The notes: generated from the letters alone by a model not told the origin. A stretch of 64,000 nucleotides of DNA from Microbacterium sp. SL75 (GCF_026625865.1 NZ_CP113067.1:2914001-2978000); one strand, 5' to 3'; numbered from the stretch's first letter, positions 48,001 through 57,595 are shown. Made by a program: numbers and translations.

Positions 48001-48801
48001 TCAGGCGTCGCGCGAGCGCAGGGCGACCCACCCCAGCAGCAGCGGGCCCACGACCCAGCCGGCCATCGTGAGGGCGGGCTCGAGGAGGTCTTGGGCACCG
48101 GGCTGCGTGAGGGAGCCCGCCGCGCTGACCGGGAGGTACTTGCCGGCCTCGACGACCCACATCCAGTCCGGACCGGCGATCGAGAACAGGCTGAGCATGA
48201 TCGGCAGGACGAAGAGCACCCCCACGGTCACGGCGATCGCGCCGGCGCCGCTACGCAGCAGGAATCCGAATCCGACGCCCATGAGGGTGAAGCAGGCCAT
48301 CGACAGCACGCCGAGGGCCAGTGGGACGAGGGAATCGGCCGGGCGCGCCCAATCGATGCTGGTGCCCGACAGGGGAGCGGTGGCCGCGATCGCGACGGCG
48401 TAGATGACCACCGTGGTCCCCATCATGGTGAGAGCCACGACGATCGCCTTCGCCAGCAGCACGGCGCCCCGGCGCGGCTGGGCGGTGAGCGTCGACCGGA
48501 TCATCCCGGTGGAGTACTCCCCGGTCACCACGATCGCGCCCAGGATGCCGGCGACGAGCATCGTGAACTGGGTGGGCGCCAGGATGACGTTGGTTGGCGC
48601 CATGCTCCCACCCATGCCGCTGGTGGCCAGGGCGATCAAGAGCGAGATGCCGACGGACAAGGCGGCCGTGACCCCGAGCGACCACCACGTCGAGCGCAGG
48701 GTGAGGATCTTGATCGCCTCGCTCCGGAGGAGGTGGGCGAAGCTCAGACGGTGTCCGGTGGTGTGGGTGGCCCGGCGGGGAGCGGCGGCGAGAGCGGTCA
48801 T
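48001..48801 (-). CDS. ABC-2 type transporter permease
   Basis: This 266-aa membrane protein has six predicted helices typical of ABC-2 permeases. The N-terminal FAHLLRSEAIKILTLRSTWWSLG and the GEYSTGMIRSTLTAQPRRGAVLLAKAIV loop between helices 2 and 3 are the family's signature. It overlaps the ATPase gene by 4 nt, so the two form one exporter. The substrate is unknown; such pairs often export antibiotics or lipids. Confidence 0.9.
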   Translation of the reverse strand: MTALAAAPRRATHTTGHRLSFAHLLRSEAIKILTLRSTWWSLGVTAALSVGISLLIALATSGMGGSMAPTNVILAPTQFTMLVAGILGAIVVTGEYSTGMIRSTLTAQPRRGAVLLAKAIVVALTMMGTTVVIYAVAIAATAPLSGTSIDWARPADSLVPLALGVLSMACFTLMGVGFGFLLRSGAGAIAVTVGVLFVLPIMLSLFSIAGPDWMWVVEAGKYLPVSAAGSLTQPGAQDLLEPALTMAGWVVGPLLLGWVALRSRDA

Positions 48802-49709
48802 GCGATCTCCTTGGTCTTGTACTCGACGGAGTCGTCGGTGAGGGCGAGGTAGGCGTCTTCGAGAGATCCGACGCGCGGGCTGAGCTCGTAGAGGGGGATG
48901 CCGTGGGCTGCGGCGATGTCGCCGACGGTCTCGGGGGTGATCCCGGTGATCTGGGCCGCGCCCGGTTCGACGGCCGAGATGGTGGCATCCGGGATCTCGA
49001 GGGCGGTGACGAGCTCGCCCAGGCGAGGAGAGCGCACGAGCAGTGTGGTCGTGGTCCAGGTGCGCACGAGTTCGGGCAGGGGCGCGTCGGCGAGCACGCG
49101 GCCGCGACCGAGGACGATCACGTGATCCGCGGTCTGCGACATCTCGCTCATCAGGTGGCTCGACAGCAGCACCGTGCGACCCTCGGCGGCGAGGTGCCGC
49201 ACGAACTGGCGCACCCAGCGCACTCCCTCGGGGTCGAGGCCGTTGACCGGCTCGTCGAGGATGAGCGTGTGCGGGTCGCCGAGCAGGGCCGCTGCGATCC
49301 CGAGCCGCTGGCCCATGCCGAGCGAGAATCCGCCTGCGCGCTTTCCGGCGACGGTGCCGATACCGGTGAGCTCGATGACCTCGTCGACGCGCTGCGCACC
49401 GATGCCGTGCGTGGCGGCCATCGCGCGAAGGTGGTTGCGCGCCGATCGGCCGGTGTGGACGGCCTTCGCATCCAGCAGCACGCCGACCTCGGTGAGGGGG
49501 GAGCGCAGCTGACGGTAGTCCTGGCCGCCCACGGTGACGCGTCCCGCGGTGGGGCGGTCGAGCCCCACGATCATGCGCATCGTCGTCGACTTACCCGCAC
49601 CGTTCGGTCCGAGGAAGCCGGTCACCCGGCCCGGGGCCACCGTGAACGAGATGCCGTCGACGGCGGTCTTGTCGCCGTATCGCTTGGTGAGGTTCTCTGC
49701 AACGATCAT
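48798..49709 (-). CDS. ABC transporter ATP-binding protein
   Basis: The 303-aa ATPase has Walker A FLGPNGAGKSTTMR, Q-loop VGVLLDAKAVHTGRSA, signature FSLGMGQRLGIAAAL, Walker B LILDEPVNGLDPEG and the H-switch LLSSHLMSEM. A C-terminal domain of about 80 residues follows. It belongs to the DrrA/CcmA-type group that pairs with ABC-2 permeases. The ATG at 49709 follows a TAGCGT box on the minus strand at about 7 nt, with an overlapping GGAGGC ribosome site. Confidence 0.93.
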   Translation of the reverse strand: MIVAENLTKRYGDKTAVDGISFTVAPGRVTGFLGPNGAGKSTTMRMIVGLDRPTAGRVTVGGQDYRQLRSPLTEVGVLLDAKAVHTGRSARNHLRAMAATHGIGAQRVDEVIELTGIGTVAGKRAGGFSLGMGQRLGIAAALLGDPHTLILDEPVNGLDPEGVRWVRQFVRHLAAEGRTVLLSSHLMSEMSQTADHVIVLGRGRVLADAPLPELVRTWTTTTLLVRSPRLGELVTALEIPDATISAVEPGAAQITGITPETVGDIAAAHGIPLYELSPRVGSLEDAYLALTDDSVEYKTKEIA

Positions 49710-49794
49710 GCCTCCACGCTATGAAGCACGCCTCAGCCACCGCGTCCCTCGAAAGGATGACTCGCGCCGTCGCGAGGATGATCCCGAGAACGAC

Positions 49795-49826
49795 GAATGC
49801 CCCCTCCCCGGAGGGAGAGGGCATTC
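49795..49826 (-). terminator. pepN terminator
   Basis: Arms gaatgccccctccc and gggagagggcattc lie just after the pepN stop, between it and the ABC operon start. Confidence 0.75.
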
Positions 49827-49841
49827 GATCGGGGCGGACGC

Positions 49842-52391
49842 TCAGGCTGCGTCGCGCTCCTGCACGGCCAGCGCGCGCTCGACACCGGCGAGGTTCTCAC
49901 CGACGAGGCGACGCAGCGCGGGCGCGGCGTCGGCGTTCTGCGACAGCCATGCGCGCGTCGCGTCACGCAGAGCCGTGTTCGCCAGCGCGGCCGGGTACAG
50001 CCCCACGATCAGGTAGTTCGCGATCTGGTAGCTGCGCGACTCCCAGATGGGCAGCAGCATCGCGAAGTACGGCTCGACGAAATCGGCGAGCACATCGACC
50101 GTCGCCGGGTTCGTGAAGCCGGCAGCCGTAGAGCGAACGATCGTGTTGGGGGCGTCGGTGCGCTCGATGAGCGAGTCCCAGGCCTCCTGCTTCGCCGCGT
50201 GCGAGGGCAGCGACGCCTTGGCCATGGCCGCAAACTCGCCGCCCTTGGCGGTGTTGTCGGCGGCGCGGGCTTCGTCGATGTCAGCGGCGGTTGCGGCACC
50301 CGCGGAGGCGAGCGACACCAACAGCTGCCACGACAGGTCGGTGTCGATCTCGAGGCCCTCGAGCGTCCTGTCGCCCTCGCGCAGGGCCCGCACCGTCTCG
50401 GCGTGCGCCGGGGTGGTGGCGGCCGAGGCGAAGGCGGTGACGAACTGCAGCTGGCTGTCGCTGCCGGCCTCCGCCGCCTGCGCGAGTGCCCAGAGCCCGT
50501 CGGCGACGCGCTCGCGCGCGGCCTCGCGGGTCGTCGGGGCGACGTAGGAGTTGGCGGCGAGCTGCAGCTGACCGAGGGTCGTGCGCACGGTGGTCGACTC
50601 GGTCTCGGAGCCGATGTTCTGCAGGACGAGGTCGAGGTAGTCGGTCGCGGAGGACTCGGCATCCCGGGTCTGATCCCACGCCGCGCCCCAGACGAGCGAG
50701 CGTGCGAGGGGGTCGGAGATGTCCTTCAGGTGCGCGATGGCCGTGGCCAGCGAACGCTCGTCGAGGCGGATCTTCGCGTAGGCGAGGTCGTCATCGTTGA
50801 GCAGCACGAGATCGGGGCGACGGATGCCGCGCAGCTCCGCGACCTCGGTACGGTCCCCGTCGACGTCGATCTCGACCCGGTGCACGCGCTCGAGCGCCCC
50901 CGCGTCGTTCAGCGAGTAGAAACCGACTCCGAGGCGGTGCGGACGAATCGTCGGGTAGTCCGCCGGGGCGGTCTGCACGATGGCGAAACGCGTGATCGTG
51001 CCGTCGGGGCCCTCTTCGATGAGCGGGGCGAGGGTGTTGACGCCCGCCGTCTCGAGCCACTTCTTCGACCAGTCGCCCAGGTCGCGACCGCTGGTGGCCT
51101 CGAGCTCGACGAGCAGGTCGCCGACCTCGGTGTTGGACCACTGGTGCTTCTGGAAGTACGCGGCGACACCGGCGAAGAACTGCTCGATGCCCACCCACGC
51201 GGCGAGCTGCTTGAGCACCGAACCGCCCTTGGCGTACGTGATGCCGTCGAAGTTCACCTGCACGTCTTCGAGGTCGTTGATCTCGGCGACGACCGGGTGG
51301 GTCGAGGGCAGCTGGTCCTGACGGTAGGCCCAGGTCTTCTCCATCGCGTTGAAGGTCGTCCATGCGGCCTCCCACTCGGTGGCCTCGGCGGTGGCGATGG
51401 TGGACGCCCACTCGGCGAACGACTCGTTCAGCCAGAGGTCGTTCCACCACTTCATGGTGACCAGGTCGCCGAACCACATGTGCGCGAGCTCATGCAGGAT
51501 CGTGACGACGCGGCGCTCCTTGACGGCGTCGGTCACCTTGCTGCGGAAGACGTAGGTCTCGGTGAAGGTCACCGCGCCCGCGTTCTCCATCGCGCCGGCA
51601 TTGAACTCGGGCACGAAGAGCTGGTCGTACTTCGCGAAGGGGTAGGGGAAGCCGAACTTGTCCTCGAAGTAGGCGAATCCCTGACGGGTCTTCTCGAAGA
51701 CGTAGTCGGCATCCAGGTACTGCCACAGGCTCTTGCGGGCGAACACGCCGAGCGGGATGACGCGGCCGTCGGCGCTGGTGAGCTCGCTGTAGGTGGCCTC
51801 ATAGGGGCCGGCGACGAGGGCGGTGATGTACGAGGAGATGCGCGGGGTCGCGGGGAAGTCCCAGCGGGCGGTGTCGTCGGACACGGGGACCGGGTCGGGG
51901 GTCGGCGAGTTCGAGACGACCTTCCAGCGCGCGGGGGCGGTGACCGAGAAGGTGAACTCGGCCTTGAGGTCGGGCTGCTCGAACACCGTGTACATACGGC
52001 GCGAATCGGGCACCTCGAACTGCGAGTAGAGATACACCTCGCCGTCGACGGGGTCGACGAAGCGGTGCAGGCCTTCACCGGTGTTGGTGTACTCGCAGTC
52101 GGCCTCGACGACGAGTTCGTTCTGCGCGGCGAGGTCGTCGAGCGCGATGCGCGAATCGGCGAACACCGTGGCGGGGTCGAGCGAACGGCCGTTGAGCGTC
52201 ACCGAGTGCACCGTGCGCGCGACGAGGTCGATGAAGGTCGACGACCCCTCGGTAGCGGCGAAGGACACGACGGTGCGGGAGGAGAACACCTCTTCACCGC
52301 GGGTGAGGTCGAGCTGCACATCGTAGGAATGCGTGTCGACGATCGCGCGGCGCTCCTGCGCTTCGATGCGGGTGAGGTTCTCTCCTGGCAC
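49842..52391 (-). CDS. pepN: Aminopeptidase N (M1 family)
   Basis: PepN (849 aa) removes N-terminal residues from peptides. The exopeptidase motif GAMENAG is at about 267 and the zinc site HELAHMWFGDLVTMKWWNDLWLNESFAEW at about 300 (HExxH plus the downstream Glu). Its N-terminal MPGENLTRIEAQERRAIV and the C-terminal helical ERAP1-like region of about 330 residues match actinobacterial PepN. The start is GTG 52391. It is divergent from hemH. Confidence 0.96.
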   Translation of the reverse strand: MPGENLTRIEAQERRAIVDTHSYDVQLDLTRGEEVFSSRTVVSFAATEGSSTFIDLVARTVHSVTLNGRSLDPATVFADSRIALDDLAAQNELVVEADCEYTNTGEGLHRFVDPVDGEVYLYSQFEVPDSRRMYTVFEQPDLKAEFTFSVTAPARWKVVSNSPTPDPVPVSDDTARWDFPATPRISSYITALVAGPYEATYSELTSADGRVIPLGVFARKSLWQYLDADYVFEKTRQGFAYFEDKFGFPYPFAKYDQLFVPEFNAGAMENAGAVTFTETYVFRSKVTDAVKERRVVTILHELAHMWFGDLVTMKWWNDLWLNESFAEWASTIATAEATEWEAAWTTFNAMEKTWAYRQDQLPSTHPVVAEINDLEDVQVNFDGITYAKGGSVLKQLAAWVGIEQFFAGVAAYFQKHQWSNTEVGDLLVELEATSGRDLGDWSKKWLETAGVNTLAPLIEEGPDGTITRFAIVQTAPADYPTIRPHRLGVGFYSLNDAGALERVHRVEIDVDGDRTEVAELRGIRRPDLVLLNDDDLAYAKIRLDERSLATAIAHLKDISDPLARSLVWGAAWDQTRDAESSATDYLDLVLQNIGSETESTTVRTTLGQLQLAANSYVAPTTREAARERVADGLWALAQAAEAGSDSQLQFVTAFASAATTPAHAETVRALREGDRTLEGLEIDTDLSWQLLVSLASAGAATAADIDEARAADNTAKGGEFAAMAKASLPSHAAKQEAWDSLIERTDAPNTIVRSTAAGFTNPATVDVLADFVEPYFAMLLPIWESRSYQIANYLIVGLYPAALANTALRDATRAWLSQNADAAPALRRLVGENLAGVERALAVQERDAA

Positions 52392-52517
52392 TGGCGTACT
52401 CCCGGGGATCTGGGTGGAATTGTCGCGGGTGACGCGGTTGACGTCGCTGACAACCGTATAAGCCTAGTAGCGAGATATCTCGCCTCGCGCTCGTCAGCCA
52501 GGTGGGAAGATGTGATC

Positions 52518-53705
52518 GTGAGCACGACCGACACGGACACCAGCCCTGACACCGTCCTTTACGCGTCGTCCGCCGCAGCGTCCGGACCCAAGTGGGTCGA
52601 GACGCCGGTGGCATACGACGGCATCCTCCTCGCCGGCTTCGGCGGGCCCGAGGGCCAAGACGACGTCATCCCGTTCCTGCGCAACGTCACGCGCGGGCGC
52701 GGCATCCCCGACGAGCGCCTCGAAGAGGTGGCACACCACTACCGGCACTTCGGCGGCGTGAGCCCGATCAACCAGCACAACCGCGAGCTGAAGGCCGCGC
52801 TCGAAGCCGAGATCGCCGAACGCGGCCTGGGTCTTCCGGTCTACTGGGGCAACCGCAACTGGGAGCCGTATCTCGAAGAGGCCGTGACAGAGGCAGCCGA
52901 GGCCGGAGACACGACTCTGCTGGCCATCGCGACGAGCGCCTACAGCTCGTTCTCGAGCTGCCGCCAGTACCGCGAGGACTACGCGCGCGTTCTCGAGGCG
53001 ACCGGCCTCGGCGAGACGGTGACCATCGACAAGGTCCGCCAGTTCTTCGACCACCCCGGCTTCGTCACCACGTTCGTGCGTGGAGTGACGGATGCCGTTT
53101 CGGCGTACGTCGCCGACGGAATCGCGCCCGAGAAGATCCGTGTGCTGTTCTCGACGCACTCCATCCCCACCGCCGACGCGCAGCGTTCGGGCCCCCGCGA
53201 CGTCGACTTCGGCGAGGGCGGGGCCTATGAGGCGCAGCACAAGGCCGTCGCCGCGTTCGTCATGGCCGAGGTGGCCGCCGCCGTCGCCGACGTCGAGTGG
53301 GAGCTCGTCTACCAGTCGCGCTCGGGCCCGCCCACGCAGCCCTGGCTCGAGCCCGACGTCAACGACGTCATCGCGGAGCTGCCCGGGCGCGGCGCCGAGG
53401 CCGTGGTGATCGTGCCGCTCGGCTTCGTCAGCGACCACATGGAGGTGCTCTGGGACCTCGACACCGAGGCCATGGAGGCGGCCGAAGAAGCCGGTATCCG
53501 CGCGGTGCGCACGCCGACTCCGGGCATCGACCCGGCGTACGTCTCGGGCTTGGTCGACCTCGTGGAAGAGCGGCTGAAGGGCACGCCGAAGTCCGAGCGA
53601 CCGCACCTCACCGACCTCGGTCCCTGGTACGACGTCTGCCGCCCCGGATGCTGCGAGAACATCCGTGCCGGCTTCAAGCCCGTCGCCGCGGGGCTGCGCC
53701 CCTGA
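52518..53705 (+). CDS. hemH: Coproporphyrin ferrochelatase
   Basis: This 395-aa enzyme inserts Fe2+ into coproporphyrin III, the actinobacterial heme route. GILLAGFGGPEGQDDVIPFL, VYWGNRNWEPYLEEAV, LFSTHSIPTAD (catalytic His214), SRSGPPTQPWLEPDV and PLGFVSDHMEVLWDLD (catalytic Glu) are clear. Cys148 (SSFSSCRQY) and the C-terminal Cys374, 378 and 379 (YDVCRPGCCENIR) fit the [2Fe-2S] cluster site known from actinobacterial members. I chose GTG 52518 for its GGGAAG site; GTG 52512 is also in frame. Confidence 0.94.
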   Translation: MSTTDTDTSPDTVLYASSAAASGPKWVETPVAYDGILLAGFGGPEGQDDVIPFLRNVTRGRGIPDERLEEVAHHYRHFGGVSPINQHNRELKAALEAEIAERGLGLPVYWGNRNWEPYLEEAVTEAAEAGDTTLLAIATSAYSSFSSCRQYREDYARVLEATGLGETVTIDKVRQFFDHPGFVTTFVRGVTDAVSAYVADGIAPEKIRVLFSTHSIPTADAQRSGPRDVDFGEGGAYEAQHKAVAAFVMAEVAAAVADVEWELVYQSRSGPPTQPWLEPDVNDVIAELPGRGAEAVVIVPLGFVSDHMEVLWDLDTEAMEAAEEAGIRAVRTPTPGIDPAYVSGLVDLVEERLKGTPKSERPHLTDLGPWYDVCRPGCCENIRAGFKPVAAGLRP

Positions 53706-53713
53706 CCATCCTC

Positions 53714-53749
53714 GACGCCGCCCGTTCCTTTTGAGGAGCGGGCGGCGTC
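53714..53749 (+). terminator. hemH terminator
   Basis: Nearly perfect 15-bp arms (gacgccgcccg... and ...cgggcggcgtc) with a TTTTGA loop. Confidence 0.85.
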
Positions 53750-53782
53750 GTCATGTCCGCCCGCGATGTCGGACCCTCTCAA

Positions 53783-53788
53783 TAGACT
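53783..53788 (+). promoter_or_regulatory. -10 box TAGACT for rpiB, leaderless
   Basis: TAGACT lies 6 nt before the rpiB ATG. Confidence 0.55.
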
Positions 53789-53794
53789 TGCCGC

Positions 53795-54337
53795 ATGCGT
53801 ATCCACATCGGCACCGATCACGCCGGTCTCGAGTTCTCCACCCAGATCCAGCACCACCTCGCCGAGCAGGGCCACGAGGTCATCGACCACGGTCCGATCG
53901 AGTACGACGCTCTCGACGACTACCCCTCGTTCTGCATCCGCGCAGCTCAGGCGGTCGTCCGCGACCAGGCCGCGGGCGTCGACGCCCTCGGGGTCGTGTT
54001 CGGCGGTTCGGGCAACGGCGAGCAGATCGCCGCGAACAAGGTGCTCGGAGTGCGCGCCGCGCTGGTGTGGAACATCTCCACGGCAGAGCTCGCCCGCGAG
54101 CACAACGACGCCAACGTCATCTCGATCGGTGCGCGTCAGCACACCTTCGACGAGGCCGCGTCGTTCATCGACCGTTTCATCGCCACCCCCTTCTCGGGCG
54201 AAGAGCGCCACGCGCGCCGTATCGGCCAGCTCGCCGCCTACGAGCAGGACGGGGTGCTGTTGCCCGACCCTCGCGCCGGCGAGAAGCCGAACACGATGAC
54301 CGACGCCAGCGACTCGTTCGACCCCGAGGCAGGCTGA
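53795..54337 (+). CDS. rpiB: Ribose-5-phosphate isomerase B
   Basis: RpiB (180 aa) interconverts ribose 5-phosphate and ribulose 5-phosphate. MRIHIGTDHAGLEFST, VIDHGPIEYDALDDYPSFC, GVVFGGSGNGEQIAANKVLGVRAAL and NDANVISIGARQHTFDEA are signatures; in this actinobacterial subtype a Glu acts in place of the Cys as base. Its last base is the first of the next ATG (TGATG). Confidence 0.95.
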   Translation: MRIHIGTDHAGLEFSTQIQHHLAEQGHEVIDHGPIEYDALDDYPSFCIRAAQAVVRDQAAGVDALGVVFGGSGNGEQIAANKVLGVRAALVWNISTAELAREHNDANVISIGARQHTFDEAASFIDRFIATPFSGEERHARRIGQLAAYEQDGVLLPDPRAGEKPNTMTDASDSFDPEAG

Positions 54338-55329
54338 TGCCCGAAGGGCATTCCGTCCACCGCATCGCGCGTCAGTTCGAGCGCAACATCGTGGGCCGGA
54401 CCGTCGCGGCATCCAGTCCTCAGGGGCGTTTCGTCGAGGGTGCTGCGGTGATCGACGGTCGCGAGGCGCTCGAGGTCCGCGCCGTGGCGAAGCAGATGTT
54501 CCTCCGGTTCGACGGCGACGTGTGGTTGCGCGTCCATCTCGGCATGTACGGCGCGTGGGACTTCTCGGGTGAGGTGGTCGTCGACGCCACGATCGCGTCG
54601 GCCAACGGCCGGATGGGCCACACGAATCAGCGCGGCACCGTGCTCGACGACGAGCCCATCTTGGATGCGGCGGGCGAGAACTCGCTGAGCTCGATCGGGG
54701 CCCCGCGGCGTACTCGCGTGCGCATGTCGGAGCAGACGACCGGGCTCGAGGAGCAGACGGAGTGGCCGCCGCCCGTCGTCGGCGCGGTGCGGCTGCGTCT
54801 GCTGACCGAGACGACTTGCGCCGACCTGCGCGGACCGACCGCGTGCGCGCTGCAGACGCCCGACGAGGTGGCGGCGACGATCGCCAAGCTCGGGCCCGAT
54901 CCGCTCGTCGACGACCTCGCCGAGGGCGAGGAGCAGTTCACGGCGACCGTGCGCAAGAAGCCCACGGCCATCGGCCTGCTGCTCATGGACCAGTCCGTCG
55001 TCAGCGGGATCGGCAACGTCTACCGCGCCGAGTTGCTCTTCCGCGCACGGCAGAACCCGCACACCCCCGGTCGCGATGTGCCGGAGGAGGTCGTGCGGGG
55101 GCTGTGGCGCGATTGGGCCCGACTTCTGCCGATCGGCGTCGAGACCGGTCAGATGATGACGATGGACGACCTCGACCCCGAGGCCTACCGTCGCGCGATG
55201 GCCCACCGCGACGACCGGCACTGGGTGTACCACCGGGCGGGGCTGCCCTGCCGGGTGTGCGGGACGACGGTGCTGATGGAGGAGGCCGCGGGGCGCAAGC
55301 TCTACTGGTGCCCGAACTGCCAGGCATAG
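54337..55329 (+). CDS. Fpg/Nei-family DNA glycosylase
   Basis: The 330-aa glycosylase removes oxidised bases and nicks the abasic site. MPEGHSVHRIARQF holds the catalytic Pro2 and Glu3, VRLRLLTETTCADLRGPTACAL and SVVSGIGNVYRAELLFRARQNPHTPG are the H2TH region, and the C-terminal zinc finger is CRVCGTTV...WCPNCQ. This looks like the Nei-type (endonuclease VIII) branch common in mycobacteria and their relatives. A long insertion of about 55 residues (AGENSLSSIGAPRRTRVRMSE) lies in the N-terminal domain. Confidence 0.93.
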   Translation: MPEGHSVHRIARQFERNIVGRTVAASSPQGRFVEGAAVIDGREALEVRAVAKQMFLRFDGDVWLRVHLGMYGAWDFSGEVVVDATIASANGRMGHTNQRGTVLDDEPILDAAGENSLSSIGAPRRTRVRMSEQTTGLEEQTEWPPPVVGAVRLRLLTETTCADLRGPTACALQTPDEVAATIAKLGPDPLVDDLAEGEEQFTATVRKKPTAIGLLLMDQSVVSGIGNVYRAELLFRARQNPHTPGRDVPEEVVRGLWRDWARLLPIGVETGQMMTMDDLDPEAYRRAMAHRDDRHWVYHRAGLPCRVCGTTVLMEEAAGRKLYWCPNCQA

Positions 55330-55382
55330 CCGCGTGGGCGTCCGAGTCGTTGAGCCTGTCGTACGGCCGGCTCCCCGCGTTC

Positions 55383-55388
55383 TAGGCT
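55383..55388 (+). promoter_or_regulatory. -10 box TAGGCT, leaderless
   Basis: TAGGCT lies 6 nt before the GTG of the PaiB-like gene. Confidence 0.45.
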
Positions 55389-55394
55389 GATCCG

Positions 55395-56021
55395 GTGCGT
55401 CAGAACCCGAGCTTCGCGATGACCGACGTCGGTGAGATCCGCCGTCTCATCGATCTCAACCCGTGGGTCACTCTCGTCAGCCAGGCCGAGGAGGGCCTCG
55501 TCGCCTCGCACTACGCCGTCATGCTCGACGAAGACCGCGACGACCTCACGATCGTGGGGCACGTCGGCAAGCCCGACGACGCGATCCTGGGTCTCGGCGC
55601 TCGTGAACTGCTCGTCGTGGTTCAGGGCCCGCACGGCTACATCACACCGCGCTGGTACGGCGAGGTGGCGGCCGTGCCCACGTGGAACTTCGTGTCGGCC
55701 CATCTCCGTGGCATCCCGGAACTTCTTTCTCCCGAAGAGAACCTGCGCGTCCTCGACAGACTGGTCGACCGATTCGAAGGTCACGGAGACGACGCCCGCG
55801 GCCTCTACACGCTGCCGAACGACGTCACGTTCGTCGAGCGCCTCGAGCGGGGCACGGTGGGGTTCCGCCTCACTCCGACGCATGTGACGGCCAAGCGCAA
55901 GCTCAGCCAGAACCGCACGGTCGAGGTCGTCGAGACGATCATCGACGGTCTGACCGCCGAGGGGCGCCACGAGCTCGCCGACGAGATGCGGCGCGCCGCC
56001 GACGCCCGGGTCCGTCCGTGA
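55395..56021 (+). CDS. FMN-binding PaiB-like protein
   Basis: This 208-aa protein has the split-barrel flavin-binding fold of the PaiB/FMN-binding negative regulator family: LVSQAEEGLVASHYAVMLDE, LTIVGHVGKPDD, VVQGPHGYITPRWYGEVAAVPTWNFVSAHLRG and the C-terminal AKRKLSQNRTVEVVETIIDGL. Bacillus PaiB regulates sporulation genes; a role here is unknown. The GTG start has a -10 box 6 nt away. The stop overlaps the amidohydrolase start (GTGA). Confidence 0.85.
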   Translation: MRQNPSFAMTDVGEIRRLIDLNPWVTLVSQAEEGLVASHYAVMLDEDRDDLTIVGHVGKPDDAILGLGARELLVVVQGPHGYITPRWYGEVAAVPTWNFVSAHLRGIPELLSPEENLRVLDRLVDRFEGHGDDARGLYTLPNDVTFVERLERGTVGFRLTPTHVTAKRKLSQNRTVEVVETIIDGLTAEGRHELADEMRRAADARVRP

Positions 56022-57511
56022 TCGGCGAGGAGGCGGGGTTCGTCCGTGCGGTGCGGGTGGCCGGCCCGGGGCGGGAGTTCCTCCCCACCACCGAACCGGT
56101 CGACATCGTCGTCGCCGATGGGCGTATCGCCGACATCGCCCCCACGGGAAACCTGCGTCCCACCGGCTTCGTCGTCGACGGCGAGGGCGGGTGGCTCCTC
56201 CCAGGGCTGTGGGACCACCACGTGCACGTGTTGCAATGGGCTCTCGCCGCCGACCGCGTCGCCCTCGGCGAGGTGGCGAACGCGCGCGACGCCGCCGCGA
56301 TCATGGCCCTCGCCCCCGAGACCGACGGGCGCCGCATCGGCACGGGCTTCCGCGACGGCCTCTGGCCTGATTCGCCGAGCCTCGACGTGCTGGATGCCGC
56401 GACCGGCGGCGTCCCCACCTATCTGATCAACGCCGACGTGCACAGCGTGTGGATGAACACGGCGGCCTTCCGCCGCGAGGGCTTCGAGCTCGTGGCATCC
56501 GGGGTCGTCGTCGAAGAGGACGCGTTCGAGATCTCGCGGCGGCTCAACGCCGTCGCCCCCGAAGTGGCGGACGCGGCCGTCGAGCGAATGGCGCACGCGG
56601 CGGCGGCGCGGGGCGTCGTCGGCCTCGTCGACCTCGACATGACCTGGAACGACGAGCCGTGGCAGCGACGTTCCGCACGCGGGTTCGACGCGCTGAGGGT
56701 GTCGTACGGAACGTATCCGCAGGACCTCGACCGCGCCATCGCCGAAGGACTGCGCACCGGCGAACCCGTCCGCGGGTCGACGAACGGCCTCGTTCGCGTC
56801 GGACCGCTCAAGGCCATCACCGACGGCTCGCTGGGGACCCGAACCGCCGCTTGCGCTCACCACTATCCGGGCGAGGTCGGCAATCACGGCCTGCTCACGG
56901 TTCCGCCGGACGAGCTCGTCGAGATGATGACGCGCGCGACGGCCGCGGGGCTGGAGTGCGCGATCCACGCGATCGGTGATCTCGCCAACGCCCACGCCCT
57001 CGACGCCTACGCCCGCACCGGCGCGGTCGGCACGATCGAGCACGCCCAGCTCGTCGCGCACGCCGACATTCCGCGCTTCGCCCGTCTGGGAGTCGCCGCG
57101 AGCGTGCAGCCCGAACACGCGCTGGATGATCGGGACATGACGGATGCCATCTGGGCCGAGCAATCCGCCCAGCCCTACCCGCTCCGCGCCCTCGCCGACA
57201 GCGGCGCCAACCTGCGCTTCGGCTCCGACGCGCCGGTCGCGCCCCTCGATCCCTGGGCAGCCATGGCATCGGCGGTCTTCCGCACGCGCGATGGTCGGGA
57301 CGCGTGGCAGCCTCACCAGCGAGTCGACATCGACACCGCCATCGCGGCATCCACCGCCGGGGGTTCGACGGACGCGGCGGAGATTTCACCCGGCGCGGTC
57401 GCCGACGTGGTCATCGTCGGCGCGGATCCGCTCACGGCCGACGAGCGGAGCCTTCGGTCGATGCCGGTGCGCACGACGCTCCTGGCCGGACGCGTGACGC
57501 ACGGCGTCTGA
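56018..57511 (+). CDS. Amidohydrolase family protein (YtcJ-like)
   Basis: This 497-aa amidohydrolase shows the HxH metal motif in LLPGLWDHHVHVLQWAL, KAITDGSLGTRTAACAHHYPG, CAIHAIGDLANAHALDAY (His), TIEHAQLV (His) and FGSDAPVAPLDPW (Asp). This is the YtcJ/LAF3-like exoenzyme group. Substrate is unknown. It is coupled to the PaiB-like gene by a 4-nt overlap, so the two may share a flavin- or amide-related role. Confidence 0.87.
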   Translation: MIGEEAGFVRAVRVAGPGREFLPTTEPVDIVVADGRIADIAPTGNLRPTGFVVDGEGGWLLPGLWDHHVHVLQWALAADRVALGEVANARDAAAIMALAPETDGRRIGTGFRDGLWPDSPSLDVLDAATGGVPTYLINADVHSVWMNTAAFRREGFELVASGVVVEEDAFEISRRLNAVAPEVADAAVERMAHAAAARGVVGLVDLDMTWNDEPWQRRSARGFDALRVSYGTYPQDLDRAIAEGLRTGEPVRGSTNGLVRVGPLKAITDGSLGTRTAACAHHYPGEVGNHGLLTVPPDELVEMMTRATAAGLECAIHAIGDLANAHALDAYARTGAVGTIEHAQLVAHADIPRFARLGVAASVQPEHALDDRDMTDAIWAEQSAQPYPLRALADSGANLRFGSDAPVAPLDPWAAMASAVFRTRDGRDAWQPHQRVDIDTAIAASTAGGSTDAAEISPGAVADVVIVGADPLTADERSLRSMPVRTTLLAGRVTHGV

Positions 57512-57559
57512 ACTTCCCCGCGCGGGGGCTACCCGTCGCCTTCGCGCGTTCGCCGACAG

Positions 57560-57580
57560 GAGCCGACTCTCGGCGGCTCC
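57560..57580. terminator. Hairpin after the amidohydrolase gene
   Basis: Arms ggagccg and cggctcc with a short loop in the 128-nt gap between convergent genes. Confidence 0.5.
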
Positions 57581-57595
57581 CGCGTGCGGGAACGA

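Noticed and set aside
49797-53705. A 1302-codon plus-strand frame running through pepN into hemH
   Set aside because: Only the last 395 codons (from 52518) have ferrochelatase motifs and a ribosome site. The rest is antisense to pepN.
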